Part shown: piece after piece, positions 36,879 to 50,100 of the stretch
How the letters are laid out: each line of letters starts with the position of its first letter
Numbering within the stretch: the first letter of the stretch is position 1
DNA from: Dipetalonema caudispina
Lineage: Eukaryota; Nematoda; Chromadorea; Rhabditida; Onchocercidae
Assembly: GCA_013365325.1 (NCBI GenBank)
Contig: JABVXV010000039.1
Span: 248,001 to 312,000 of the forward strand
Direction of reading: 5' to 3'
Length of the DNA: 64,000 bases
Notes under the pieces: generated by a model
Databases searched by the model: none
What the model was told of the DNA's origin: nothing
The model's input: only the letters and a program-made list of their open reading frames with translations
Program-made: the position numbers and the translations under genes

Positions 36879-39800
36879 TCAGTAACTGACTTCCGCCTGA
36901 TCTCTTTCATAGTTGACTAATTGAGTTCCTACCAAATACCTGCAATAATAGTAATTGTAAAGAATGTTAATTACCGAGATTGTCTTTGTTCATTTCCCAG
37001 TAAGAAAAGCCTGCCCAATTACTCATAATAAATAGATTTTACAATCTAATCTTAGGATTCTAATATCAGGAGGTTAGACATCGATAACTTCAACATTCGA
37101 ATAATTGTTTTCTCGAAAATCTCCCAAATGCAATCCCTAATTTCAACCGGTACAAAACAAATTTTCAAAATTTTGAAACATACTTGTCATTTCGGATTTT
37201 CTCCGCCAAAGCCTTAAGTTTGGTGCATTGCCAATAAACGAAATATACGCAAAACACACAGAGCAGCGTAGCTGGATATGAGTAACGCAAAAATATAATT
37301 TGTTCTTCGTTAGAAACATCTATCACCATAGAAATCAATGAACAGATAACACGTGGTGCGGAAAGATGAATGGCCAAACAAGCGAGAATTGGTGCAACCA
37401 GCTGCTTGTATAAATAATGAACCCTCAAGCCACGAATGCCATCGGCATATAACTAAAACAAGTAACTAAAAAGGAATATAACAATAAAAGACAGATGAGT
37501 TTAAATAATATTCTTTCGCATTTCGCAGGAAAAAAGTTGTCTTGAATTAAAATCGAGATTCGAAGAAAACTGAGTACTCAAATTTAAAAAGTAAAGATAC
37601 TGTTGGTATCTCAAAAACCCGATAAAAAAGATAAGAAAGTTTCACCTGCTCAAAAACATGCTTCATCCACCAATTAGGACCCATCATGACAGCTGCGCAA
37701 AATATCTTACAATGCAGAATACCCATTGCCCAGTGTTGCCATGGGAAAAGCAGTGATGTTTGATGTAGTGCAATACGTATTGGACTGATTACAGCTAGAT
37801 GGAAAGATATTCCAGCGAGGAGTGGTATTACTATTAAAATTGGAATAGAAACAGCACAAAGTTTAACAGCTGTAAGTGCCATATTACGAAAAGCTGAGAG
37901 CAAGAAGAATGTCCCCTGAGGAGCATATTCGAGAACTAAGAAAAATAATTTCAGCAAGATCCAGCAACCGTATAATCCAGCTGCTACTGTATATAAATCA
38001 TGGATATTCGTATGACCTGATATTCTGTGCACTATGAAACGTCCAAATGTCACTGAAATTAATTTCACTTCTCATATCGTAATCGCAAAAACAAAAACTT
38101 CCACTTCTTAGATTTGTCATTAAATGAACATTTTTACAAACAAAATTCAACTATTTGAGAAATTGGAAATCAACACTGTCGCATATCTTTCTACCAAGAG
38201 TTTAGCCGAACATAACTTCTTGCATTCTTTGATCATTCAGTGCAGTGTGTTTTCAAGTAATTACGATAATTCAAGTAACGGACCTCTTGAAACAACATGG
38301 ATGAATACCATGTGCATAAAGCCAGCAACTACCTACCCTGTTTCATATGGAAGTATGTAAGTACCTAAACTGCCAGTTTTGGTACGTCTATAAATTGTGC
38401 TGCCTTATCGACCTATCTCATATCTTCAATTCTGCAATACCATTCAAATATCGGTGAAAACTAAAGAGTAACTAAAAATTAAAACCAACCAGGAATCACA
38501 CAAAACATGATACTGGTGAACATTGACGTAAGTGAAAGAGCTACGAGCAAAGCAATAACTCGAAGCGAAAAGTATGATGGTTTATTATAAGCTTGAAATC
38601 CCTGTGGTTCTCGAACAAAAAGCAAAGCTTGATGCTGAGCAGCTAAGCCTAATCCAACAACTGGTTGGGCTGGTGGTGGTTCCCGTTGCTGACGTTCGTT
38701 CTCATTCTCTTCTACAGGTAACAAATAATGCTCTAGTTGCAGCAGTCGCCCAAAAATACAACACCAAGTGCGTACAACTGTTTTCAAAATTGTTCGGGCA
38801 TGAGTTTGTTCAAGTAGGGCTGGAAGCACTACCTGTAATAGATTCGTTCTACAATTCATCACAAAGAAATATGCAACAATCAAATGATTGAATTCAAAAT
38901 ACAGATTGCATTACCTGCAGAACAAGTAGCTCCAAAGAGAGTTCGCTAAGAGGAGTTTCGGCAGCCAAACTCAAATTGAATGGTAGTACAGATGGTATAT
39001 AGCGCGTTATGAAACAAAGTGGAACATAAACCAGAAGTAGAATTGTTGTAAAGAATATTGATGTTGATGCAATAAGTCGCCTTAGGTGTCGTATAACCGG
39101 GAGTTCAATCATCTAAATATTTAACCTGCAGTTTAGGAATCGAAAGCATCAGAAATCTACTAAGAAGATTGAATGAATGAGCTTCCTTAAATACCAACAC
39201 TTCAAACTGCATTTCTAAATTTCCAGAGTCAAAAATAAGTTTCTATGGTGTATAATCACTACATACCTCTTGTATTGGGTTGAATTCTGGATCATTTAAA
39301 TTTCTTAAAAACCAAAGAACGCCTGGACGAAGCACTTCGCGGAGAACCAGCACAAAAGAAGCCGAATAGAAAACATAAACCATACCAATAAGCCAGTGCA
39401 TAAAAAGGGATGATGTTGGTGACACCATAAACGAAGCAATCCGGCGCGACAAACTTGAAGCAAATAGAGGCTGAAATAGAAGATACAAAAAAGAGGAACG
39501 TTATCTCATATAAGAAGCACATACATGTCATCTGACTAAATATCACATACTTTATATGTAGTGATCAATAAATCTAAAAAAGAAAAAAAAGTGCTAAATT
39601 TGTGTGAAACATACCAACGAACAGATGTCTAACCACCAGCCGCATATTATCGGAAAGAAACCAATTTCGGTAAGTACGAGGAGAAAAACTTTGAGGACAA
39701 GATAACACATTCCCAGTATTCGATACATTCTGAAGAATAAGAAGTTGAATCAAAAAATCCCTCTAGGATTTGCTCTTTTTCGAAACATTTAAGGCTCTGT

Positions 39801-42356
39801 TAACTTACGGGGCCAATCTGGAGATTTTCGCTGTAACATGAAGACAGCGAACAATTAAACTAAGAATAAAATATCCAAGTAGCACAGATGTAAGCGTCGG
39901 AAAATACGCGATTCGAGATGCCAAGCCAATAGTTTTTAGAAAGAAATGGCCAAGTTGATAAGGCAAGAATGCTGAAAATACCATAAAAATAAGAAAACAA
40001 ATACAAGCTATATTGCAGTCATCCTCACTATTTACGCGTTTCTCATTCTTTTGGTAATTTAAATAAAGATTTCGATAGAGATGAAGGAAAAACAAGAAAT
40101 CAAAAAAGACATACCGAATAAAACAGTGAATAAAGTATTCAATGAAATAACCCAAAAAACATGTTCAAGAAACAGCAGTGATCCATCAAGGCCAAGAAGT
40201 CTTTGCCAAGTTAATTCATCCGCTACTCTTTCCCATTCTCTCCAGTTGTCATTATCTGCCTGATCCTGAACTGCAACATCTCGCCCTTCTACTTCTCCTT
40301 CTTCCACAATGTTATCAGCAACTTCAGCCCTTGCTTCAGCAACCTGAAAGTTTTTCAAAAACGTCATTATGAGATTTATAAAACGACGATCCTCACCAAA
40401 TATATTAAACATAACTGGATTAATTTTGAATATGATTGAATTAATCATTTAATATGACTCAATTAATTTTTTTTGAGCAACCGGTTACTTATCTAACAAA
40501 AGTTACAATTTTCAGCAATGAAAATGGAACGTTACATCCAGCAAAAAGTCGTTTAACTAACCACGGCATCAATATTATCATCCAGCGCATTTTCTGCATT
40601 CGCACCTCTAGCAACATCTTCCAAGTTAAGCCATTCCTGTGGGCCACCATGAATAATTTGTTCGCGTAACCAAACAAGCGATATAAAAGCGCACAGAAAA
40701 ATCGACACTATGAAGCAACCCTGAAGAAATGGTGGCAATGAATCTTTAAATGCAAAAGGAGTTTGTTAATACATCAGTTAATGAAAGAGCAAAATGGATC
40801 GGACTATATTTATTCAAATTTTTATCAAAACTTGTCCACTAATGGTGATCAGTGCATTGATGTTTATAAGTGGTTTCATATGAAACACCCATCATCTACA
40901 TTACAAACAAATCTGTACTAATATACTCATAACTTTTCATCACTAATTGTAAAAACTCCTGTCATTTAGCACAAAGAGTTAGGAAAGACTTATTGTTTCA
41001 ACTATCAAATCATTCCATGAACTATTCTAGATGTAATTTAAAAATCTAAATTTCGGAACTGAAATTTCAAATTTATTCATCATAATCGATTTTACATGCT
41101 ACTATATTAGCAACAGTTGAACAAAATCTTCCCATAAAGTCTTCTTTTAAATGAAAGAATATTTTTTCTGACAACTTACTTTAAGACAATCGACCAGCAA
41201 ATTGTCTAGTGAAAACAGTTGAAAAGGCAATGATAGCACATTGGACAAAGAAGCGGAAAAAACTATTCTGTATATGCGACAGGCTGTTATTGGTACAATA
41301 CCTAACCAAGCAACCAACACAAGCGTATAAATTGCCCAAGAGCGTAATATACGACCCATGTTAAACAAAATGCCTAAAATAGTGCGATAGAGGTGACAAA
41401 GTATGATAGGAAAGAGCAAAGAATAATATAAGGTGATGTATATTACAATAAAAAAAATATTTTTTCTCAATATGAAAAAATTTGTTCGAGATTTTGCTTA
41501 GTTGCATTAATCTATGAAATAACTGTGAAGGGATATCCATTAAATCTTTTTTCATTTATGAGAATACATTATTCCAGCTAGAACTGATTTCAATTTTAAG
41601 ATCTGTACTATGAACCAAATGAACAAAATCTCTCACTAGATTCATATTTTAGAAAAATTTGAAATATAATCATGAACCTCGTATGATTTCCGAAAGTGGC
41701 AATGTTTGAGGCATATCTGATCGGTAAATCGGTTGAAAAGAATATTTGTGACTACACAGTTCGCAAACCTCCTTTTTGCTATATTTCAGCCATTCTAGAA
41801 GACAATCCTGATGAACATATTTGATGCTTCCCGTACAGAGGCACGGATAATATAACGCACTGTCACCAGCACTTCTACAAACTCGGCATATATCTGAAAT
41901 TAACAAACATAAGTATTATGTTCACTATCACTTATCGTCACTAGTATTAGTACTCATTAATTCTTCTACTATCCTTCTAATAATTCTAGTAATCCAATAA
42001 GTAGCACTTTTTAAGCAAAATTCGTCATTCAATCTAAAACTTCCCCAAAATATTTCTGAAAATCCAACTGTTATGATATATTCTGGCTACAAGTACCGCA
42101 AATTCTCTACAATACTACTAACTGTTTTGTATATGATAACTAACCTTCTCGAGAAAATCATAATCGATTACAGTGTATATTTTTTGTTGTTTACAAACTT
42201 TTGTCCTTTTTCAGAGAAATTTTGCAAGAAAAATTAGAAAAAAAAAAAAACGAAAAAACGAAAAATACCAATAGTTTCACCATCATCTACCATTTCTGAG
42301 GTGCCAGCAACAGCATTCAATGTAGTATTACCCGAACCGTTGTTAACGTCTTCCAT
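36879..42356 (-). CDS. MARCHF6: E3 ubiquitin ligase MARCHF6 (TEB4/Doa10), about 889 aa
   Basis: Polytopic ER membrane ligase of ERAD that ubiquitinates misfolded and short-lived ER proteins. Thirteen exons: 42356-42269, 41893-41678, 41373-41180, 40743-40562, 40343-40115, 39971-39809, 39729-39615, 39470-39267, 39112-38915, 38832-38490, 38052-37646, 37452-37184 and 36939-36879. The N-terminal RING-CH domain shows C-x2-C (CRVC), CLC, H-x2-C (HQDC) and C-x2-C (CELC). Then come about 14 hydrophobic segments with family blocks SLVWLREQIIHGGPQEW, ELTWQRLLGLDGSLLFLEHV, LREVLRPGVLWFLRNLNDPE, SELSLELLVLQVVLPALLEQ and a C-terminal KIRNDKYLVGTQLVNYER, which matches the conserved Doa10 tail element. Length is close to human (910). 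All junctions are in phase except intron 3 (41180/40743), which keeps frame only if exon 4 starts one base earlier. Confidence 0.96.
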
Positions 42357-42446
42357 CAATCCCTCTCAAATCCAATGTACAACCTGAGAATCATTTATAT
42401 GCTTTAATGATAATAATACTTTTGCACCTCATCTCTCTTTCTCTAC

Positions 42447-42475
42447 CTCTCTCTCTCTCTCTCACTCTCTCTCTA
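42447..42475. repeat. (CT)n microsatellite
   Basis: Interrupted CT repeat upstream of the MARCHF6 start codon. Confidence 0.85.
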
Positions 42476-43090
42476 TCTATTTCTCTCATTAAAAGAATGT
42501 CCGATCTATGCACTAATATCTCAAAATAGGCTCACTATACCAGGTACAAATCATTCTATTTAATTCAATTCGCCTATCAGCTAAACGATAACAACAGATG
42601 TGAGAAAGAATGTAGGTAATGAGAGATGAAAAAAAAAAAAAATGAACGAGTTGTGTAAATTACTAAAATGAAAATAGTATCAAACACTAATTACTCTTAA
42701 TTTATGTTTTTCCTCCACCTAATAATTACTTTTTTTACAAATAAATATTGAAGTATTCTATCGATTAAATAGCTATTCATTCAGTCCAAGTAGTAATTAT
42801 CATTCAGGCAATAAAATGAATGTAATCGAGAAAGGTGTAAAATTTAATTTTGGCTTTCAATATGATAATGAAATAGAATAAAACATATGTAAAGTACTGA
42901 AAAGTCTCTTTCGCTGTTTATTCTTTGCCATAGCAACAAAGAAGCCACCGCTTTCCGATACAACATAATCAATTACTATAACAAACCGTTTATCCACGTA
43001 TAAATCACAAAGTGTTATTAAACAAATAAATTGAAATAAAATTATACGACTAATATATTTAAAATTTAAAATGAATTATTTAAATTGGCA

Positions 43091-43121
<31 letters not shown>

Positions 43122-44104
43122 TCATTGAACCATTGCAACAATTTCATTTCAGATTAATGACGTCACTAACCTCAATTGGAGGTTTGCCAGATGTTGAAAA
43201 TTTTTGTCGCAAAAAAGTCCACTTTTAATAATAATTCAAAAAATTTTTGACCTTAATTGTATTAAATTTCAACAAATTCACTATTAAATTCTTTCCAGTT
43301 GTATTCGGAAAACCGGTTTTCACTTCTGCTATTTGATTACTATTAATGGTTAGAAATATAAACCATATGTTATTATCACACACCTCTGCATATCATTTGA
43401 TCCGGTACAGTGTGAAAATTTTGATATCGTCCCTTATATTACTGGAAAAGTTCACGTACGTTTTAAGCGTAATAGTGAAAGAGAAATTGATTTAATCAAT
43501 ATTATTATTAATCATTTCTTTTACATCAGATCAGCAAATTTATTTGTTAATCTCATTTGTATTTTACGTTTTAATATTTCTTCTTCAATTCGTCTTACTT
43601 ATGATTTATATGATGTTACGTGTACGTGTATGTATACGTGTCTAATACATGTTTAATATTGTTTACACTAATATTTTCAACTTCTTATATTACATCATTC
43701 TCTAAATAGGTTAAATTGAATAAGTTAAAGCTATATAAGCTTGTTAGTTAGATTGCTTTTCTCTATTATTTCACAATTTTGCATTTCTTCCCTACTCCTC
43801 CCAATCGAAGTTGTTGTGATATAATGTTACGTACACGTATCTAACATTTCCCGTTATTTGCAGTTCATTTTCAGAAGGAAAAAATCGAGGGATAACGTAG
43901 TTTGACGTATGGTGCGCAGTTCAGTGAATATAAATGCATCTATCCATACATATATATTTATGTAAAGAAATACATAATTGTTGTATACATGTACAAACAG
44001 ATTTATTATCGTAGGTAAAGATTTGTTGAAATTTTTAGGTGTAACCAAATTGATTAACTAATGTTGAAGTTGGAATGCAGTGCATATTTTATTTTTGTTA
44101 TGAT

Positions 44105-44113
44105 AAATTACAG
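44105..44113 (+). promoter_or_regulatory. Acceptor directly abutting the VIRMA ATG
   Basis: AAATTACAG is followed immediately by ATGATG. It is either a spliced-leader site with no 5' UTR or the 3' splice site of an unseen upstream exon; the sequence alone does not decide. Confidence 0.4.
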
Positions 44114-47100
44114 ATGATGATAGAAGAGGATAAGGAAGAATTTATGGCATGTTCAGAGGAAGTATCGGTAAACAATGAGTTATCTTCCCCTCTTCTGCAA
44201 CAAATTGATAACGTTGTTATTCAGGTAGATTAAACTGCACCTTTTTACTTTTACGTATTATATTTGCTTTGATATCATTTGGGAACGGGAAAAATAATGG
44301 AAATGCAAAGGTAAACTGTTATTCACATAGAAGGTATCAGTCAACAAGGGCAATTTTGCAGTTACGAAATAGACATATGAAAGCATTTAAGCATTTAATT
44401 CACTAGCTAAGTTGTCAGTGATTCGATATTTTAAGGATAGTTTATTGTTTTTCTGTAGTGTGTTCCACTTCTTTGTGATTTTGCGGTTTTTGTTCAAATT
44501 TGTAATTTGACTTTAAAATCATCCATGTGTAGAATTTGGAATACCCATGGAAAGATATGGAGGACACGAAACCGACAGATTTGGAGTACGAACTTTTCTG
44601 TGGTGCTTTGGAATCGTTTTGGTCCAAACCACTCGCTGAGCTTGTGTAAGTTATTTTTAATTAATTTGGTTTGATTATAAAACTTGTTTTGATCTGCTGT
44701 TGGCTGCCTTCTTTAGATATTATGATATCGTTAGTTCTTTTTTTTACTTGTTTCTCTGTAAGCATTATAAGTTCTCTCAGTTTCTAGTGATGATTGGACA
44801 ATTTCTATGGAAACTATCTTACCAACCATACGAAGCAGTATACGAATTTATACCAAAGCTGCATCCTGTAAAGGCATGTATTCATTGTGAATTTTACTTG
44901 TAATTTAATATTGAATTCTCAAGTTTTAGAGTTCTTTAGGCAAAAATGAACTTTAGCGTTGATAGAATTTGTTTTGTTGCAACACTTACATGTCTTCTTA
45001 TTTTGATAATCTCTAATTTTTATTACTTGATTAAGACAATTTACAGAAAAGGTAAATGAAATGGATGTTGAATTAACGAGATGGGTTGAATTTGGACTTA
45101 GCTCAAGTCATTCTGCACCGTATGCTGGAAACAGTCAGATGGTTATGATCGGTTGTAGTTTAACTAAGCAGCTCTCAGCTATGCATGAAAAAAATCTGAG
45201 CGCTACATTTTGTGTATGTTTATTGAATTGTATTGGATTATTTAATTAATTGAACTAATTGGTTTCACTTAATTTAACTCCTTGAATGAACTTCTTGTCG
45301 AGATTGATTACATTATAAAAAGATATTTATGACATCTTGAACTTGAGGAAAATGACAAGAAAACAGAGATCTGTTTCCAGACTCCCCAGTATCTGCATTA
45401 TATTATGGATATCATATCCTCCAAACAGTATTGTTCATCAATTAGGTGCGAAGCTGCGCAGGCATTGCTGGACATTCTTTTTCATCCATCGATATCCTGG
45501 AAATTTATGGTGACGGAAATTGAAGGAAATAAATACACACCATATGAGGAAGTCATACATCTTTTCATGAAACCGGAGGTTTGCATCTATCATTTCGCAA
45601 GTGATTATTTTGATTTTCAATTTAGTTGATGAAGTATACTTAAAATTTAAAAATTATAACAATTTTCATTGTAGTTTCCCCAAAATGATTTTTTGAAAAG
45701 AAGTAAATGAACAAGATTTTGAAGTGATATCGTATTCTTGAAGATATACATAGTAGCTAAGCCATCATCATTTCTCTCCTTACCCTTAATATATTTCATA
45801 GGATGTTCCGCTGGATTTGTTAATGGTGCTTCAAAAAATTGCAAGTTATTTTGCGTTTAAATACAACACTGATGTTATAATCAACAGTGCAAGAAGTTTT
45901 TTTGTGGAAGAAGATTGTGACGTTGTTGTTGATACTGCTCAGCTGTTTTCATCCTTTAACATTCTGAATAACTTCTTTTCGAAAATAAGAAATGACTTCA
46001 ATTATATGTCACGCGCTGCACATCGAGCCGTTGTGAAAAAGTAAGGATTGTGAAAATTAGTGGTAGAACTTTAATACAATCTCTATGTTGTTTAGAAATT
46101 CTCGACCATTCACCAAGGTTTGGTATTTGAAAAATGTTTCTAATGAACTATAGATGTACATTAGTGGTGACATGTGAAGTAGCTTTACTTCACATTCTAA
46201 TGTACTGCATTTTATGTTTAAAAATATTAACGGATTTTTTTTTTTTGTACTTTAGATGAAGGTTTATTCAATAAGGTTGTCTAACAATAAGGTAAGTTTG
46301 CTCCTAAAATTATATTCCTTTTTCAGTTGTGTAATTCCACATATCTGTACACATGTTGCATCACCAACTCAAGATGCGAGAATAAGGTATTTAGCAGTTC
46401 GTTGTCTCCGATTATTATGCGATTTCGATGGTATTGATATCACTGGAGCCATTTTTCTTTCACATATGAGCACACAAACAATATCATTAGTTGGACGATT
46501 ATTGCAGCAAGTTTCGGTAGTTCTGGTTTTTTCCTCTTTTTCATAAGCACTTTTTGTTCAATTCAAAAAACTTTTTTTGCATAGTTTTTTGAAGTTAGTT
46601 ATGGGTTGTAAGAAGCGAATTCCTTGACGAATAACTTGTTCGTATCACTGTATAACGTTTTCTGATTATCTCCTCAGAAATTTGTTTGTGATGTTGCATT
46701 GCAAAGTTTCCGGCCCTTAAAAACAAAAAAAAAGTAAAACCAATAATTTTTGTAACTCTTTTGGAGTAACAGGAAATCGCATCTCTATCTTACAAAAATT
46801 TTCATAAAAGCAGCTTTATTTATATTTGTGTTTCATGTTAATATTTATGCATTGGCTTTCTAAAATTAGAAAGTGAAGAAATTCATTTTTGAGGAAGATA
46901 GCAAAGAAACATCACTATTGCCTTACGCATTACGAGCAATTATATTAATTGATCAGCTCGCTGCTGTCGATGAGAAGTAAGTTTTAATTGTTTCTCGTTT
47001 AAATTTAGTTATAGTTTAAATTGGATTAAAATTTTTTCTTTAGCTTATGGATTCTTTCCGGAATTTGACTTATCTGAATTGAAAAATGTCCAATTCAGTA

Positions 47101-50100
47101 ATTTCAGATGCATTTCTATGATCGATGCCCCTGAGCGTGTAACTGTTCTGCAAAATATGTTACATATGTTATTAGTCGAGGAAGGACGTCTTGCGATGAT
47201 TTCTGCACTATCATTTGGAGATAATCTGAAACATTTGTTACATATGTGTGATCTTCAAAAATCATTATTAACATCTGATGGTCATACCGATGATGACATC
47301 AAAACGCGCTTCAGACAAACTGCTACTTACGGATATTTATGTGAAATTCTATTTGCATTAGCACGGAACCAGTCTAGTGGAATATTCTGGAGAAGGCATG
47401 GTCCAGAAATCAGTAAATTAATCGACTGTAACCTCATCTCAGCTGCAACATCGTTAAAACACTGGTTGGAACCATTTCGAGAGGAATTGGCGCTCGGCGG
47501 GGATATAAATACATTAAATTTCCTTACGATGAGGTTTGAAATCTCTACAATTATGTTAAGTTGGTTTTCAGCGTAATTAAAAATGGGCATAATATTATTT
47601 CTCTCATTAAGATCAGAATTAGGATGAGATGGAAAGGCGATCTTAAAACTAAACAGTACAAAAAAACTAGAAATGTTGGATTTAAATAACGGCGAAAATA
47701 GATGGGACACATTCCTTATACAAACTAAAAGATTTCAAATGAAACAAATAATACAGAATTGATAATCAGTACTGACTGGTCAGTGCATCTTGCGATGTTG
47801 ATGCAACGCACCTAGATAACTTTTCGATCACCGCTTATTCATAAATTGTTCACTTTGGTCTAGAGACAATTGCTCCTTAAATACTTTTCCTTTATTATGT
47901 GATTTTTTAGAACTTCAAATTCATATAAATTTACCGTCGCTTTACGCTTCAGACAAACTGCTACTTGCATTTCCCTTATATCAATCTAAAAGTTGTGAAA
48001 ATTGCAAATTTCGATCAAGTTTTATTTGAAAAATATTAATGTACTTCGTTCGCATAATCATTATTTTAGGTTAATTTATCACAGTGAGAAATATGTGGAG
48101 GGTGATCCACCGCTGGGATTGGTAACTCTACTGCGTCTAATTGATGCAGTCTTGGATCAGCCAGAAAATGCAACATTATTTAATGATTCATCCGATGAAA
48201 TTCGTTTCGAATATTACGCAAAATTTTATGAAGATGGTGGATTAGAGAAAATTACAAACGTGTTAGGTGTAAGTTTTTTGCAGGGAATACTGGATGGTTC
48301 ATATTGTCTCTTTATTCCTTCGAAAAATTAGTGTGAATTTGAAAAAAATTTTCTCGATTTATAGGTAGCAAACGTTCAACAGAGCAAACGAGTACGTTAT
48401 CGATGTACCGCACTTACCGGGGATTCATACATTTATTGCCAGTTTGTTCGTTCAGCAGCAAGCATTATGTACAAGTTATTGTCATCCTTGCAAGCTATCA
48501 ATCAAAATCCTGATAAGCAAATCGTAGATACTTTGTTAAAGACGTATACGCTCTGTTGCATGGATGAAGCATCTAGCGACCGTATAGTCAAAGAAATCAT
48601 TATAAATTCGTTTGCGTTATTTATTTTTCCAACGCTATCAGATCGACAGGGATCACGAAGAGTTGGTCAGCAGTCATTTTTAGAGCTTTTTTTGAATTCC
48701 GGATTTGAAAGACCTCAAAATTTCTTCGCTACATTGGATATTTTGCTGCAATTATTTCCGCTTCCATCGAGTTTACTGGCAAACGTTGTTGGTATTAATA
48801 TGCAGGAGGTAACTTCTATGGAGAAATTATGGAGCGATCGTATATTAGAGAATGAAAAACAGCTGCAGTTCGCGATTATGGTTATTGTTTGATTTAGATA
48901 TACTTAATTTATAAATTTTTTCTATGAAAACCTTTTTTGAAATACTACTGCCATGCTTATTGAATTCGAAATATTCTTTTTTCTCTCAACCTTATCTTTT
49001 CTGTGTTTTCCACTTATTACTACTGATTTTCTTTTTCCAGTTAGGTATTTCGTCCTCGCAGCGATTGAAACGACGTTTATTCGATCTCTTTAAACGTTTG
49101 GCATATTGTTCCGAGAGCAATGCACTGCGCTTAATTGGGTAAGTTAATTTCTGTTAAGCAGAAGTATTGATGAATAAGTTGTTATGCTGTTGCAGTTTTC
49201 AAGAATGATTTCTTGAAGTTAATTGTCTCTAAAAATATATGTAAGTCTATTGATCTTTACTTAGGTTCTGGTTTTTAGGAGGTTTTATTTTATTATTGCA
49301 TTATGTGGTTTTTTTCCTTAAATTCTTCAATTTTATTATGCATAAGGTTTCAAAATACATTCTCTGTTTAAAATTCATTAATTTACTTTCTCCCTTTTAT
49401 ATTTATATCTATACTTTTATTATCTTATATATCTCACTTTCCTAACCTCAATTAATCATTTAATCATAAGGAATTAATTAGTTCTTTGTTATAGTATCCT
49501 TATAAAGCAGAGCTTAAGAATGTTAACGTCTTCGGCACATACGGCCGTTATTGATGCTTTCGAAGACGATATTGTGGAGGAAGAATCAAATGTTCGTTTT
49601 GGTAATGCTGTTGATCTTGTGACGGCTTCATATTATGCGTTCTTAGCCACCTGTTCCAGAGAATTTGTGCTTCGAAATTCTATGGTTATTATAATTTCCC
49701 AGCGCAAAAGTTATATTCCTACACTGCTGAAGTTCTTCAAACTAGCCAGTTCCAAAACTTTACCACACGTTTCGTTCCAAACGCACGTCATTGTGAGTTC
49801 TCAAATTTCCATTGTCGTTAATTTGGATATAATCTGTATATATCATAGTTAACGATATGAACAATATGCTTAATTGGTTGTTTACAACTTTTGCTCAATC
49901 CTCGTCTTTATAGATGCATCATGTATTTCCGTGTGCAAGTTTCTGATGCTTTAATCTTTTACTTCGCACCATACGAATAATTCCTTTCGAATAAAAACAA
50001 ATTTATGGTATTCTTACAAATTTTTTGATAGTTTATTAGTTTTTTATGTCTTTTTAGAAAATTTTCCGTAATCTTTGCGTTGCTGACAATAACATTGATG

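Larger units (their letters stand above)
42357..44113. other. Spacer between divergent MARCHF6 and VIRMA starts
   Basis: About 1.75 kb with a CT microsatellite (42447-42475), an A-run at 43090-43110 and repeated ACGTGTA/TACACGT words near 43450, 43617-43640 and 43830. An open block without a start codon runs about 43355-43650 on the plus strand (see findings). Likely holds the promoters of both genes. Confidence 0.5.

Noticed and set aside
38574..38891. 105-codon plus-strand frame
   Set aside because: Antisense to MARCHF6 exon 10.
47327..47710. 127-codon minus-strand frame
   Set aside because: Antisense to VIRMA exon 9 (47108-47533).
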